In this document: in pieces, positions 1-5,730 of the stretch
Layout: every line of letters starts with the position of its first letter
How positions within the stretch are numbered: position 1 is the first letter of the stretch
Source: UBA8518 sp041659585
GTDB taxonomy: Bacteria; Patescibacteriota; Minisyncoccia; Moranbacterales; UBA2206
DNA length: 5,730 nt
Assembly: GCA_041659585.1 (NCBI GenBank)
Contig: JBAZXY010000091.1
Span: 1 to 5,730 of the forward strand
Direction of reading: 5' to 3'
Made by a program: the position numbers and the translations under genes
The notes under the pieces: model-generated
What the model was told of the DNA's origin: nothing
What the model saw: the letters and a program-made list of their open reading frames with translations, nothing else
The model's database searches: none

Positions 1-963
1 TTTTGGGATGATAGTCAAAAAGCTTCTGGCATCATGCAAGAGGTGGAAGAACTACGCCGAGAAATTCAAGAATTAAGCACTTTGGAGACGGAGTTGGATG
101 AATTATTGGAAATGGCTGGCATCATAAGTGAGGATGGGGAAGAAAGTTTGGAGATAGAAAAAAGAATAGTGGAAATCGAGGTCTTGATTGACAAACTGGA
201 ATTCAAGATTCTTTTAGGTGGAGAATATGACCGTAGTGATGTCATTATGGCTATCCATGCGGGAGCGGGCGGCGTGGATGCGCAGGATTGGACAGAGATG
301 TTGTTGCGCATGTATCTGCGGTTTTGTGAAAAAAAGGGTTGGCGCACCAAAATTTTGAGCGAATCGCGAGGAGGTGAAGCGGGTATCAAGAGTGTGACAC
401 TGGAAATCAGCGGCCCCTATGCCTATGGCTATTTGCAAAGCGAAGCTGGGGTGCATCGCTTGGTGCGCTTGTCGCCTTTTAATTCTGACAATCTGCGACA
501 AACTTCCTTTGCTTTGGTAGAAATTTTACCGGTCATTGAAGAAATGGCTGAAGTGCAAATCAATCCCCAAGACGTGCGGGTGGATGTTTTCCGCTCCAGT
601 GGTGCGGGTGGACAAAGTGTCAATACAACTGATAGTGCGGTGCGGATTACACATATCCCAACACAGACGGTGGTGACCTGCCAAAATGAACGGAGTCAAT
701 TACAAAACAAGGAGCAGGCGATGAAAATTTTGCGGGCGAAATTGCATCAGCAGCATCTGGCGCTCAAGGAAGCGGAAAAGAAACAGTTGCGCGGAGAATA
801 TGCTTCGGCTGAATGGGGTAGTCAGATCCGATCCTATGTGGTGCATCCCTACAAGATGGTCAAAGATCATCGCACTAAGCATGAAACAACTGATGCTGAA
901 GGCGTTCTAGCTGGAGATTTACAAGAGTTTATGGAAGCCTATTTGAAAAATATGAAAAAATAA
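1..963 (+). CDS. prfB: Peptide chain release factor 2 (RF2), 5'-truncated by window edge
   Basis: RF2 recognises UAA and UGA stop codons in the ribosomal A site and triggers hydrolysis of peptidyl-tRNA. The reading frame is open from base 1: the first codons read FWDDSQKA, the typical RF2 stretch about 45 residues into the family, so the ATG at 34 is internal and the true start lies upstream. The N-terminal helical domain is followed by the SPF anticodon-like tripeptide (472-480), which marks RF2 rather than RF1 (PxT). The catalytic GGQ lies at 607-615, in the context SSGAGGQSVN. SPF and GGQ are 45 codons apart, as in E. coli RF2. The Gln of GGQ is the known target of PrmC methylation. The C-terminus is intact and ends in TAA. 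The programmed +1 frameshift site found early in many prfB genes would fall about 60 bases outside the window, so it cannot be judged. ftsE follows closely, suggesting co-transcription. Confidence 0.97.
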   Translation, partial: FWDDSQKASGIMQEVEELRREIQELSTLETELDELLEMAGIISEDGEESLEIEKRIVEIEVLIDKLEFKILLGGEYDRSDVIMAIHAGAGGVDAQDWTEMLLRMYLRFCEKKGWRTKILSESRGGEAGIKSVTLEISGPYAYGYLQSEAGVHRLVRLSPFNSDNLRQTSFALVEILPVIEEMAEVQINPQDVRVDVFRSSGAGGQSVNTTDSAVRITHIPTQTVVTCQNERSQLQNKEQAMKILRAKLHQQHLALKEAEKKQLRGEYASAEWGSQIRSYVVHPYKMVKDHRTKHETTDAEGVLAGDLQEFMEAYLKNMKK

Positions 964-977
964 TGTAAAATAAAGAT

Positions 978-1703
978 ATGATAAAAGAAGAAAATACCAA
1001 AGAAGAAAAAAATAAAATAATGATTAAGTTTAATGGCGTCAGTAAGACCTATAAGGGTGATTTTATGGCGCTTGAAGAGATAAATCTAGATATTCGGGAG
1101 GGGGAATTTATTTCCGTAGTGGGGCAAAGCGGTTCTGGTAAATCTACCTTATTGAAATTAATTTATGCTGAGGAGGCTGCTACGATAGGAGAGGTTTATT
1201 TTGATGGCAATCCATTGAGTATTACAAGGAAAAGAAATTTGTCGGCTCATCGAAGAGAAATCGGCACTGTTTTTCAGGATTTCAAACTCTTGCCGAGAAA
1301 GACAGTCTATGAAAATATTGCTTATGCTTTGGAGGTTTCTGGGGCGCCGGATGAAGAAATTGCGGAAAATGTGCCGCAAATTTTGGATATTGTCGGACTA
1401 GCCAATAAAGCGAAAAAATATCCACATCAATTAAGTGGTGGTGAGCAGCAGAAAGTGGCTATTGCCAGAGCCTTGGTGCATACCCCGATGATTATTGTGG
1501 CAGATGAGCCTACGGGCAATCTGGATCCTATTGCTTCTTTGGAAATTGTGCGGTTACTGATTCGCATCAATGAATTAGGAACGACAGTAATCTTGGCCAG
1601 TCATGATAAGGATGTTGTGGACAAAGCTAATAAGCGAGTTCTAGTTTTGGAAAATGGGCGGATAATTGCTGATTATCCTAAGGGTAAATATAAAATTTCA
1701 TAA
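978..1703 (+). CDS. ftsE: Cell division ATP-binding protein FtsE
   Basis: FtsE is the cytoplasmic ATPase of the FtsEX complex, an ABC system that works as a mechanical transducer at the division site rather than as a known transporter. All ABC motifs are present (numbered from the ATG at 978): Walker A GQSGSGKST at 49-57, Q-loop Gln100, signature LSGGEQQ at 152-158, Walker B MIIVADEP at 171-178 with catalytic Glu177, D-loop NLD at 181-183 and H-loop His209. The single ABC domain, its length and ftsX directly downstream fix the assignment. The start is uncertain. ATG 978 lies 14 bases after prfB and gives 241 residues. A second ATG at 1020 (Met15) gives MIKFNGVSKTY, which matches the usual FtsE N-terminus, and drops a Lys/Glu/Asn-rich 14-residue stretch that no FtsE function needs. 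Neither start has a clear Shine-Dalgarno site. I give the longer form but consider 1020 quite possible. Confidence 0.95.
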   Translation: MIKEENTKEEKNKIMIKFNGVSKTYKGDFMALEEINLDIREGEFISVVGQSGSGKSTLLKLIYAEEAATIGEVYFDGNPLSITRKRNLSAHRREIGTVFQDFKLLPRKTVYENIAYALEVSGAPDEEIAENVPQILDIVGLANKAKKYPHQLSGGEQQKVAIARALVHTPMIIVADEPTGNLDPIASLEIVRLLIRINELGTTVILASHDKDVVDKANKRVLVLENGRIIADYPKGKYKIS

Positions 1704-1706
1704 GAC

Positions 1707-1740
1707 AGGTCTGTTACGCAATTTATTACGCAACAGGCCT
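1707..1740 (+). promoter_or_regulatory. Stem-loop in the ftsE-ftsX spacer
   Basis: Arms 1707-1715 (AGGTCTGTT) and 1732-1740 (AACAGGCCT) pair over 9 bases with one G-U. The helix can continue inward past single mismatches (CG/CG, then AA/TT) to a TTTA loop at 1722-1725. The inner part also contains an 8-base direct repeat, TTACGCAA, at 1714-1721 and 1726-1733. The hairpin starts four bases after the ftsE stop and ends nine bases before the probable ftsX ATG, and no T-run follows, so it is not an intrinsic terminator. It could set ftsX translation relative to ftsE or mark an RNA processing site. The pairing is seen directly; the role is inference. Confidence 0.45.
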
Positions 1741-1749
1741 AACAAAAGT

Positions 1750-2658
1750 ATGCTGTTACTTATCACTAGGACATTCAAAGAATCCATCCGGAGCATTCTC
1801 CGCAACGGCTGGCTTTCTATTGCGACAGTCAGTATTTTGATTATGTCACTCTATATCATTAGCGTGTTTTTTGTGTTTACTTCTACGGCTAATGAGATGC
1901 TAAAAGAAATCAAAAATAAAGCTAATATCAGTATTTATTTTAAGACTGATACGGAGGAAGGTTTTATTCTGGAAGCTAAAACTGAGGTGGAGAAAATGGG
2001 TGAGGTGAAGTCAGTAGAATATGTTTCTAAGGATGTGGCGCTGGAAGATTTTAAGAAAGCTAATGCTTCGGAGCCGGTTATTTTGGAATCACTTAGGGAA
2101 ATTGGAGAAAATCCATTATTATCCGCTTTAATTATACGGGCGAATAATTCCGTTGATTATCAGATTATTGCCGAAAATATTGATAAGGCTAATTTTAGTG
2201 CGGAGGTTAGTCGTGTAAATTATAATAAAAATAAAGAGCTGATAAATAAATTAAATAGTGTGATTGAAACGATTCAAGAGATTGGCATTAGCTTGGGACT
2301 GCTTTTTGCAGCTATCTCACTGTTGATTACTTTTAATGCCGTACGCATAACCATTTATACTCACAAGCAAGAAATTGAAATTATGCGCTTAGTAGGGGCT
2401 TCTAATATGTTCATTCGTTTGCCGTTTGTTTTTGAAGGCATAATTTATGGTGTTGTCGGATCCATAGTGTCTATGATATTTCTATTCGGTTCGCTTAAAT
2501 TCGTGGCTTCCTATATCAGCTTAGCTATTCCCACAGGCAATTTAATGAATTTTTATATAGCTAACTTTTGGATGATTTTGGGTTATCAAATTTTATTAGG
2601 CTCCTTCTTTGGTATTGTTGGCGGATTAATGGCAATGCGTAAATATCTAAAGGTGTAG
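1750..2658 (+). CDS. ftsX: Cell division membrane protein FtsX
   Basis: FtsX is the membrane half of FtsEX. It transmits FtsE ATP hydrolysis through the membrane to a cell-wall hydrolase or its activator. The 302 residues show the family layout: a short cytoplasmic N-terminus with basic residues, TM1 at about 21-43, one large extracytoplasmic loop at about 44-178, TM2 at about 180-198, the cytoplasmic coupling segment with QEIEIMRLVGAS at 207-218, TM3 at about 231-251 and TM4 at about 272-296. The extracytoplasmic loop has the stretch ESLREIGENPLLSALII (113-129), typical of Gram-positive and CPR FtsX. The frame remains open upstream to a TTG at 1666 inside ftsE, but the added 28 residues are unlike FtsX and cover the spacer hairpin, so I chose ATG 1750, which gives MLLLITRTFKESIRSILRN. 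The preceding spacer is 46 bases; the only SD-like AGG (1735-1737) lies in the hairpin's right arm. No hydrolase gene follows. Confidence 0.95.
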   Translation: MLLLITRTFKESIRSILRNGWLSIATVSILIMSLYIISVFFVFTSTANEMLKEIKNKANISIYFKTDTEEGFILEAKTEVEKMGEVKSVEYVSKDVALEDFKKANASEPVILESLREIGENPLLSALIIRANNSVDYQIIAENIDKANFSAEVSRVNYNKNKELINKLNSVIETIQEIGISLGLLFAAISLLITFNAVRITIYTHKQEIEIMRLVGASNMFIRLPFVFEGIIYGVVGSIVSMIFLFGSLKFVASYISLAIPTGNLMNFYIANFWMILGYQILLGSFFGIVGGLMAMRKYLKV

Positions 2659-2689
2659 ACAGGTTGTGTTTAAAAAAGAAAAGATAGGG

Positions 2690-2717
2690 AAATAAGGCTA
2701 GGTGCCTTATTTTTTTT
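2690..2717 (+). terminator. Rho-independent terminator of prfB-ftsE-ftsX
   Basis: A perfect 9-base inverted repeat, AAATAAGGC (2690-2698) and GCCTTATTT (2704-2712), surrounds a 5-base loop, TAGGT. The right arm runs into an unbroken stretch of eight T at 2710-2717. It begins 31 bases after the ftsX stop, the expected place for the end of the unit. The GC part of the stem is short (GGC/GCC), but overall form and position are good. Confidence 0.85.
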
Positions 2718-2773
2718 GAAGCATAGAAAGAGACAAGGGCGAGGGAAAAATGAATTAATTTTGTAGTAGAAAG

Positions 2774-2796
2774 TGTGAATTGAAGCAATGTGAATT
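2774..2796 (+). repeat. Pair of 8-base direct repeats in the spacer
   Basis: TGTGAATT occurs at 2774-2781 and again at 2789-2796, starts 15 bases apart, overlapping a weak promoter candidate. A second pair, GGGCGAGGG at 2737-2745 and 2823-2831, brackets it. Such short repeats can be chance in AT-rich DNA. If real, they could be operator half-sites for the next gene. Apart from these, the promoter candidate and a short ORF, I see nothing in the 214 bases between the terminator and the gene at 2932. Confidence 0.25.
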
Positions 2797-2806
2797 TGGC
2801 TATAAA
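2780..2806 (+). promoter_or_regulatory. Weak promoter candidate for the anchored Cys-tail protein
   Basis: The -35-like TTGAAG (2780-2785) and -10-like TATAAA (2801-2806) are separated by only 15 bases, shorter than the usual 16-18. The gene at 2932 lies behind a terminator and so needs its own promoter. This is the best pair I could find in the spacer. It would leave a leader of about 120 bases that includes a 21-codon ORF. Confidence 0.25.
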
Positions 2807-2850
2807 GACACTTAATTTGTTTGGGCGAGGGGTTATCTTGTTGGAGGTGG

Positions 2851-2916
2851 ATGATATCTTTTTTGAGGCAAAATTTGATTTTTTCTGTGTACCTGCTAGG
2901 ATTGATGGATAAATAA
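2851..2916 (+). other. Possible 21-codon leader ORF
   Basis: ATG at 2851 opens a 21-codon frame, MISFLRQNLIFSVYLLGLMDK, ending in TAA 15 bases before the next gene. GGAGGTGG (2843-2850), the strongest Shine-Dalgarno-like run in the window, lies directly before it, but only three bases separate GGAGG from the ATG, which is closer than optimal. The peptide is hydrophobic. It could be a leader peptide coupling translation to the gene at 2932, or simply chance. It shows no amino-acid run that would suggest attenuation. Confidence 0.2.
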
Positions 2917-2931
2917 GCATAATCTGAGTAT

Positions 2932-3993
2932 ATGAAAAAAATAAATGAATTATTGAAAGGTTGCCAGGGGAGGGGATTTTTTTGTGACGGAATAGTTAGT
3001 GAAAAAAACAGAAAAAGGGACCTGATAATTACATTAATAGTTATGGCGGTTTTAGGTGGATTTCTTGCGGAGAGTCATTTTTATGGCAGGGAAAAAAACA
3101 AGCAACTTAGAATGGAAAAGGTTGCTACAGAGCAAGTGGCTTCAAATGAGGCATTACAGAATAGTGCGGAGCAAGATGTGGCGGCTATTGAAAAAAATAT
3201 AGACACTGGCCAATGGAGTGAGTATAGTGATAGTTTATTTGGTTTTGCTATCAAATATCCCAAGGAATGGAGGGCGCCTTTTGTGCAAAATCCACTATAT
3301 GGCTCTAATTGGATGCGGAGAGTTCAATTTAGAAGAAATATCATAGGTTTGGATAATTCTTATATCGGTTTTGATGTGGTGGTATATGATGCAAATAGGG
3401 TGAAAGAGGTGATGAATACCCAGGATTTTCCGGCTTTGAAGCCAGGGGCGATAAAAGAAATAGGAAACTGTCCTGCAATCTCAGTCTATATTACTAAAGC
3501 TGCTAATTATCCGGCAGAAGAAATTTATATCCCAATAACAGATAGATGCTATGAGCCTGCTCTATTTTTTACACTTGCTAATAGCGGATATATTTATAAT
3601 GTGGTGCCGAGAAAAAAAGTCGGATTGGATATATTGGAGAATCCAAAAGCAGAGCTCTTGGTTGAGATGCCTGATTTTTTCACCGGGGCAGTTACTTTGA
3701 AAAATATTGATGTGGTGAAAAAAACAACGGTGACAGCGCCAATTGCAAAAAATGCCAATACAGTGATTCCAAGGTCGGTGGTGAGGAAAAAAGTTATCAC
3801 CGGTCCAGGGCCAGTCTCCTATAAAAGAGATAGCGCGGGGCGACGGGTGTGTGCCAAAAGTAATGACCATCCTGGAAAAAGCGACCAGCATAAGAGCAAA
3901 CATATGGATATGGAATGTTGCTTAGATCCGGATGAATATCCTAATCCGCATTGCTATTATGACCCGGGAAAATATGGTAAGTATTTGAAATAG
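2932..3993 (+). CDS. Membrane-anchored extracytoplasmic protein with Cys/His-rich C-terminal tail, unknown function
   Basis: I do not recognise a named family. The 353 residues divide as follows. A basic N-terminus (KNRKR at 25-29) precedes one membrane segment at about 31-47, which predicts an N-in, C-out single-pass protein and not a cleaved lipoprotein. A polar helical linker rich in Glu, Gln and Lys follows at about 52-92. A probable beta-rich globular domain spans about 95-250 and opens with FGFAIKYPKEW (103-113), a pattern seen at the start of PsbP/Mog1-like and other secreted domains; Cys180 and Cys206 in it could form a disulfide. A Val/Thr/Lys-rich stretch at about 251-290 leads to a tail with Cys307, Cys329, Cys330 and Cys341 and His313, His320, His324 and His340, ending in Tyr/Gly/Lys residues. 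No catalytic motif is visible. The ATG has only a weak SD-like GAG. The gene is separated from ftsX by a terminator and from the next gene by a promoter, so it is probably monocistronic. A role at the cell surface is inference from topology. Confidence 0.85.
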   Translation: MKKINELLKGCQGRGFFCDGIVSEKNRKRDLIITLIVMAVLGGFLAESHFYGREKNKQLRMEKVATEQVASNEALQNSAEQDVAAIEKNIDTGQWSEYSDSLFGFAIKYPKEWRAPFVQNPLYGSNWMRRVQFRRNIIGLDNSYIGFDVVVYDANRVKEVMNTQDFPALKPGAIKEIGNCPAISVYITKAANYPAEEIYIPITDRCYEPALFFTLANSGYIYNVVPRKKVGLDILENPKAELLVEMPDFFTGAVTLKNIDVVKKTTVTAPIAKNANTVIPRSVVRKKVITGPGPVSYKRDSAGRRVCAKSNDHPGKSDQHKSKHMDMECCLDPDEYPNPHCYYDPGKYGKYLK

Positions 3994-4013
3994 TTTTTAG
4001 CTTATTAGAAGGG

Positions 4014-4042
4014 TTGTCATTAGTGATTTTTTGTAATAGAAT
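4014..4042 (+). promoter_or_regulatory. Sigma70-type promoter of the FAD-dependent dehydrogenase gene
   Basis: TTGTCA (4014-4019) and TAGAAT (4037-4042) each match the consensus at five of six bases, with an ideal 17-base spacer. Transcription would start near 4049, giving a leader of about 30 bases before the ATG at 4081. A second -10-like TATAAA at 4054-4059 has no matching -35. No terminator hairpin is visible between the previous stop and this site. Confidence 0.6.
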
Positions 4043-4080
4043 AGGTGATGGGATATAAATAAAATAGACTTTTAAGTAGA

Positions 4081-5730
4081 ATGGAAAATTTTCAAAAAAG
4101 AAAACAGCACTTAGTTAGGATTGAAGAAATTGTATTGGGATTGGAGGAGGATGAGGCGCTTTTGGCCGATCGGATCAGGGGGATTTTGGGTATTTCGGAA
4201 GAGGAAATTGTGGGTTATGCTGTCGCAAAAAAAGCTGTGGATTCCAGGAAAAAAGACAAAATCATGTTGGTCTATTCGGTGGACGTGGAAATAAAGAATC
4301 CGGAAGACTATTTTTTCAAAACTTCTGCCATGATTAAGGGGAAAGTGAAGAGGCATCGCATTCGCTTAATCTCACCATATCGTTATGAAATACGAATGGC
4401 TGAGTTGGCTGAAAATGAAATCCGTCCAGTCATTATCGGCAGTGGACCGAGTGGGCTTTTTGCGGGACTAGTTTTAGCTCGAGCGGGACTCAAGCCTATT
4501 ATTATCGAGAGAGGGAAGACCGTAGAAGAGAGAATTGCGGACGTGAAAACATTCCAAGAGACTGGTAAATTAGATGCTGAATCAAATGTTCAGTTTGGTG
4601 AAGGTGGTGCTGGGACATTCTCAGATGGGAAGTTGTATACGGTTATTGATGATCCAAGAAAAAAGTTTATTTTTGATGAATTAATGCAAGCTGGAGCGCC
4701 GAGTGAAATTGCAATTGAGGCTCAACCGCATATCGGAACAGACAAGTTACGCGAAGTGGTGAAAAACATTCGGCAAAAAATCGTGCGTTTGGGCGGGGAA
4801 GTGCGCTTTGAAACAATGCTTACGGATATTGAAATGGAATCGGGGGAGATTGTTCAGGCTATTTTTGCGAGCGGTGAAAAAATGGCAGTAGAAGAATTGA
4901 TTTTGGCCACTGGTCATTCTGCTCGTGATACCTTTGCTATGTTGCATGAGAAAGGATTGCGCATGGAAGCTAAGCCTTTTGCTATTGGAGTGCGCATCGA
5001 GCACGCGGCAACAATGATTAATCAGGCTCAATATGGTGAATTTTTTGCCCATCCTAAATTGAAAACAGCTCGCTATAAACTAGTAGCTCATCTAGATAAT
5101 AATCGTCCGGTGTATACTTTTTGCATGTGCCCGGGAGGCTATGTGATGGCAGCAGCTTCAGAGGAGGGTGGAGTGGTGACTAACGGGATGAGCGAATATG
5201 CTCAGGATGGTCAGAATTCCAATAGTGCTCTGCTGGTGAATGTTTTACCAGCTGACTTTGCCACGGACCATCCTTTGGCTGGAGTAGAATTCCAACGAAC
5301 CTGGGAGAAGAAAGCTTTTGAGTTGGGAGGAAAGAATTTCCAAGCGCCAGCCCAATTGGTGGGAGATTTTTTGCAGAATAATCCATCGGAAAAAATAGGA
5401 GAAATCACTCCGACTTATGGTCCGGGCGTGACCATGACTTCGCTCAACAGTTGTCTGCCAGAATATGTGCTGGCCAGTTTGCGCGCAGCCTTGCCAATTC
5501 TCGACCGAAAAATCAAGGGCTTTGCTCATCCAAAAGCAGTGCTTACCGGGGTAGAAACGCGCAGCTCTTCACCGGTAAAAATTTTGCGAGACGAAACTTT
5601 CCAATCTAATGTGCGGGGAGTTTATCCGACAGGAGAGGGCTCTGGTTATGCCGGGGGAATTATTTCTGCGGCTATCGACGGCATGCGGGTGGCGGAAGCC
5701 ATCATTGAAAAGCGTTTGGCTGACAAATAG
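4081..5730 (+). CDS. FAD-dependent dehydrogenase, COG2509 type (uncharacterised)
   Basis: This is a predicted flavoprotein oxidoreductase of the COG2509 group, whose substrate is not known to me. The 549 residues are complete, with TAG as the last three bases of the window. An N-terminal domain of about 110 residues carries the family-typical segment KKAVDSRKKDKIMLVYSVDV (50-69). The FAD-binding Rossmann fold follows: GSGPSG at 120-125 after a hydrophobic strand, with Glu143 at the end of the second strand to bind the FAD ribose. Next come the glycine-rich GEGGAGTFSDGKL (173-185), the ATG segment LILATGHS (273-280) and the C-terminal flavin motif YPTGEGSGYAGGI (515-527). The length is close to the usual 520-550 residues. 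CMCPGG (348-353) contains two cysteines near the predicted flavin domain, but I cannot say whether they are redox-active. The start ATG has no clear SD; the N-terminus runs about ten residues longer than I expect for the family. It has its own promoter and no evident link to the division genes. Confidence 0.93.
   Translation: MENFQKRKQHLVRIEEIVLGLEEDEALLADRIRGILGISEEEIVGYAVAKKAVDSRKKDKIMLVYSVDVEIKNPEDYFFKTSAMIKGKVKRHRIRLISPYRYEIRMAELAENEIRPVIIGSGPSGLFAGLVLARAGLKPIIIERGKTVEERIADVKTFQETGKLDAESNVQFGEGGAGTFSDGKLYTVIDDPRKKFIFDELMQAGAPSEIAIEAQPHIGTDKLREVVKNIRQKIVRLGGEVRFETMLTDIEMESGEIVQAIFASGEKMAVEELILATGHSARDTFAMLHEKGLRMEAKPFAIGVRIEHAATMINQAQYGEFFAHPKLKTARYKLVAHLDNNRPVYTFCMCPGGYVMAAASEEGGVVTNGMSEYAQDGQNSNSALLVNVLPADFATDHPLAGVEFQRTWEKKAFELGGKNFQAPAQLVGDFLQNNPSEKIGEITPTYGPGVTMTSLNSCLPEYVLASLRAALPILDRKIKGFAHPKAVLTGVETRSSSPVKILRDETFQSNVRGVYPTGEGSGYAGGIISAAIDGMRVAEAIIEKRLADK

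Noticed and set aside
1..33. prfB starting at ATG 34 as a complete gene
   Set aside because: The frame is open to base 1 and encodes the conserved FWDD segment, so the gene begins upstream of the window.
1666..1749. 28-codon N-terminal extension of FtsX overlapping ftsE
   Set aside because: It starts at TTG, the added residues are unlike FtsX N-termini, and it is partly the translation of the spacer hairpin. ATG 1750 gives the family-typical N-terminus.
1704..1749. Spacer hairpin as a terminator between ftsE and ftsX
   Set aside because: No T-run follows the stem, and the sequence continues directly into ftsX.
2561..2920. 119-codon antisense ORF over the ftsX 3' end and the following spacer
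   Set aside because: It runs across the ftsX C-terminus and the perfect terminator hairpin, has no domain-like composition, and is explained by low stop density opposite AT-rich DNA.
3562..3903. Antisense ORFs opposite the anchored protein gene
   Set aside because: They lie wholly inside a sense gene with a sensible domain layout, and their translations show no coherent domain.
4747..5529. Several antisense ORFs inside the flavoprotein gene
   Set aside because: They are shadows of a complete, motif-rich sense CDS and have no independent support.
961..5730. No gene in the window ends in TGA (TAA, TAA, TAG, TAG, TAG), hinting at UGA recoding
   Set aside because: Five stops are too few to mean anything. 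The intact RF2 gene argues for UGA as a stop, and the frames are complete without reading TGA.

Overview
The window holds five protein genes, all on the + strand, with no RNA gene, mobile element or CRISPR array that I can see. Base composition is moderately AT-rich, and the two accessory-looking genes and the spacers are richer in A/T than prfB. The prfB-ftsE-ftsX order is shared with Gram-positive bacteria and is also common in Patescibacteria (CPR). The Gram-positive-like FtsX ectodomain, the weak Shine-Dalgarno sites and a small anchored protein with a Cys/His-rich tail make a patescibacterial genome my best guess (about 0.5 confidence). An RF2 gene implies that UGA is a stop, so this should be a code-11 lineage and not one of the UGA-recoded groups.

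Region 1 (1-2717) is a probable co-transcribed unit. It contains prfB (peptide release factor 2, 5' end outside the window), ftsE (division ABC ATPase) and ftsX (its membrane partner). An imperfect stem-loop lies between ftsE and ftsX. A clear Rho-independent terminator at 2690-2717 closes the unit. FtsE and FtsX form a complex that couples cytoplasmic ATP hydrolysis to activation of a cell-wall hydrolase outside the membrane. No such hydrolase is encoded here, so the partner must lie elsewhere.

Region 2 (2718-2931) is a spacer with no clear gene. It holds two pairs of short direct repeats, a weak promoter candidate, and a 21-codon ORF behind a strong Shine-Dalgarno-like stretch just before the next gene.

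Region 3 (2932-3993) encodes a 353-residue protein I cannot assign to a named family. It has one N-terminal membrane anchor, a helical linker, a beta-rich extracytoplasmic domain and a C-terminal tail with clustered cysteines and histidines. It is the most novel-looking item in the window.

Region 4 (3994-5730) has a well-formed sigma70-type promoter followed by a complete 549-residue FAD-dependent dehydrogenase of the uncharacterised COG2509 type, whose stop codon is the last three bases of the window. I see no functional link between it and the division genes. I did not find a multi-gene novel system.
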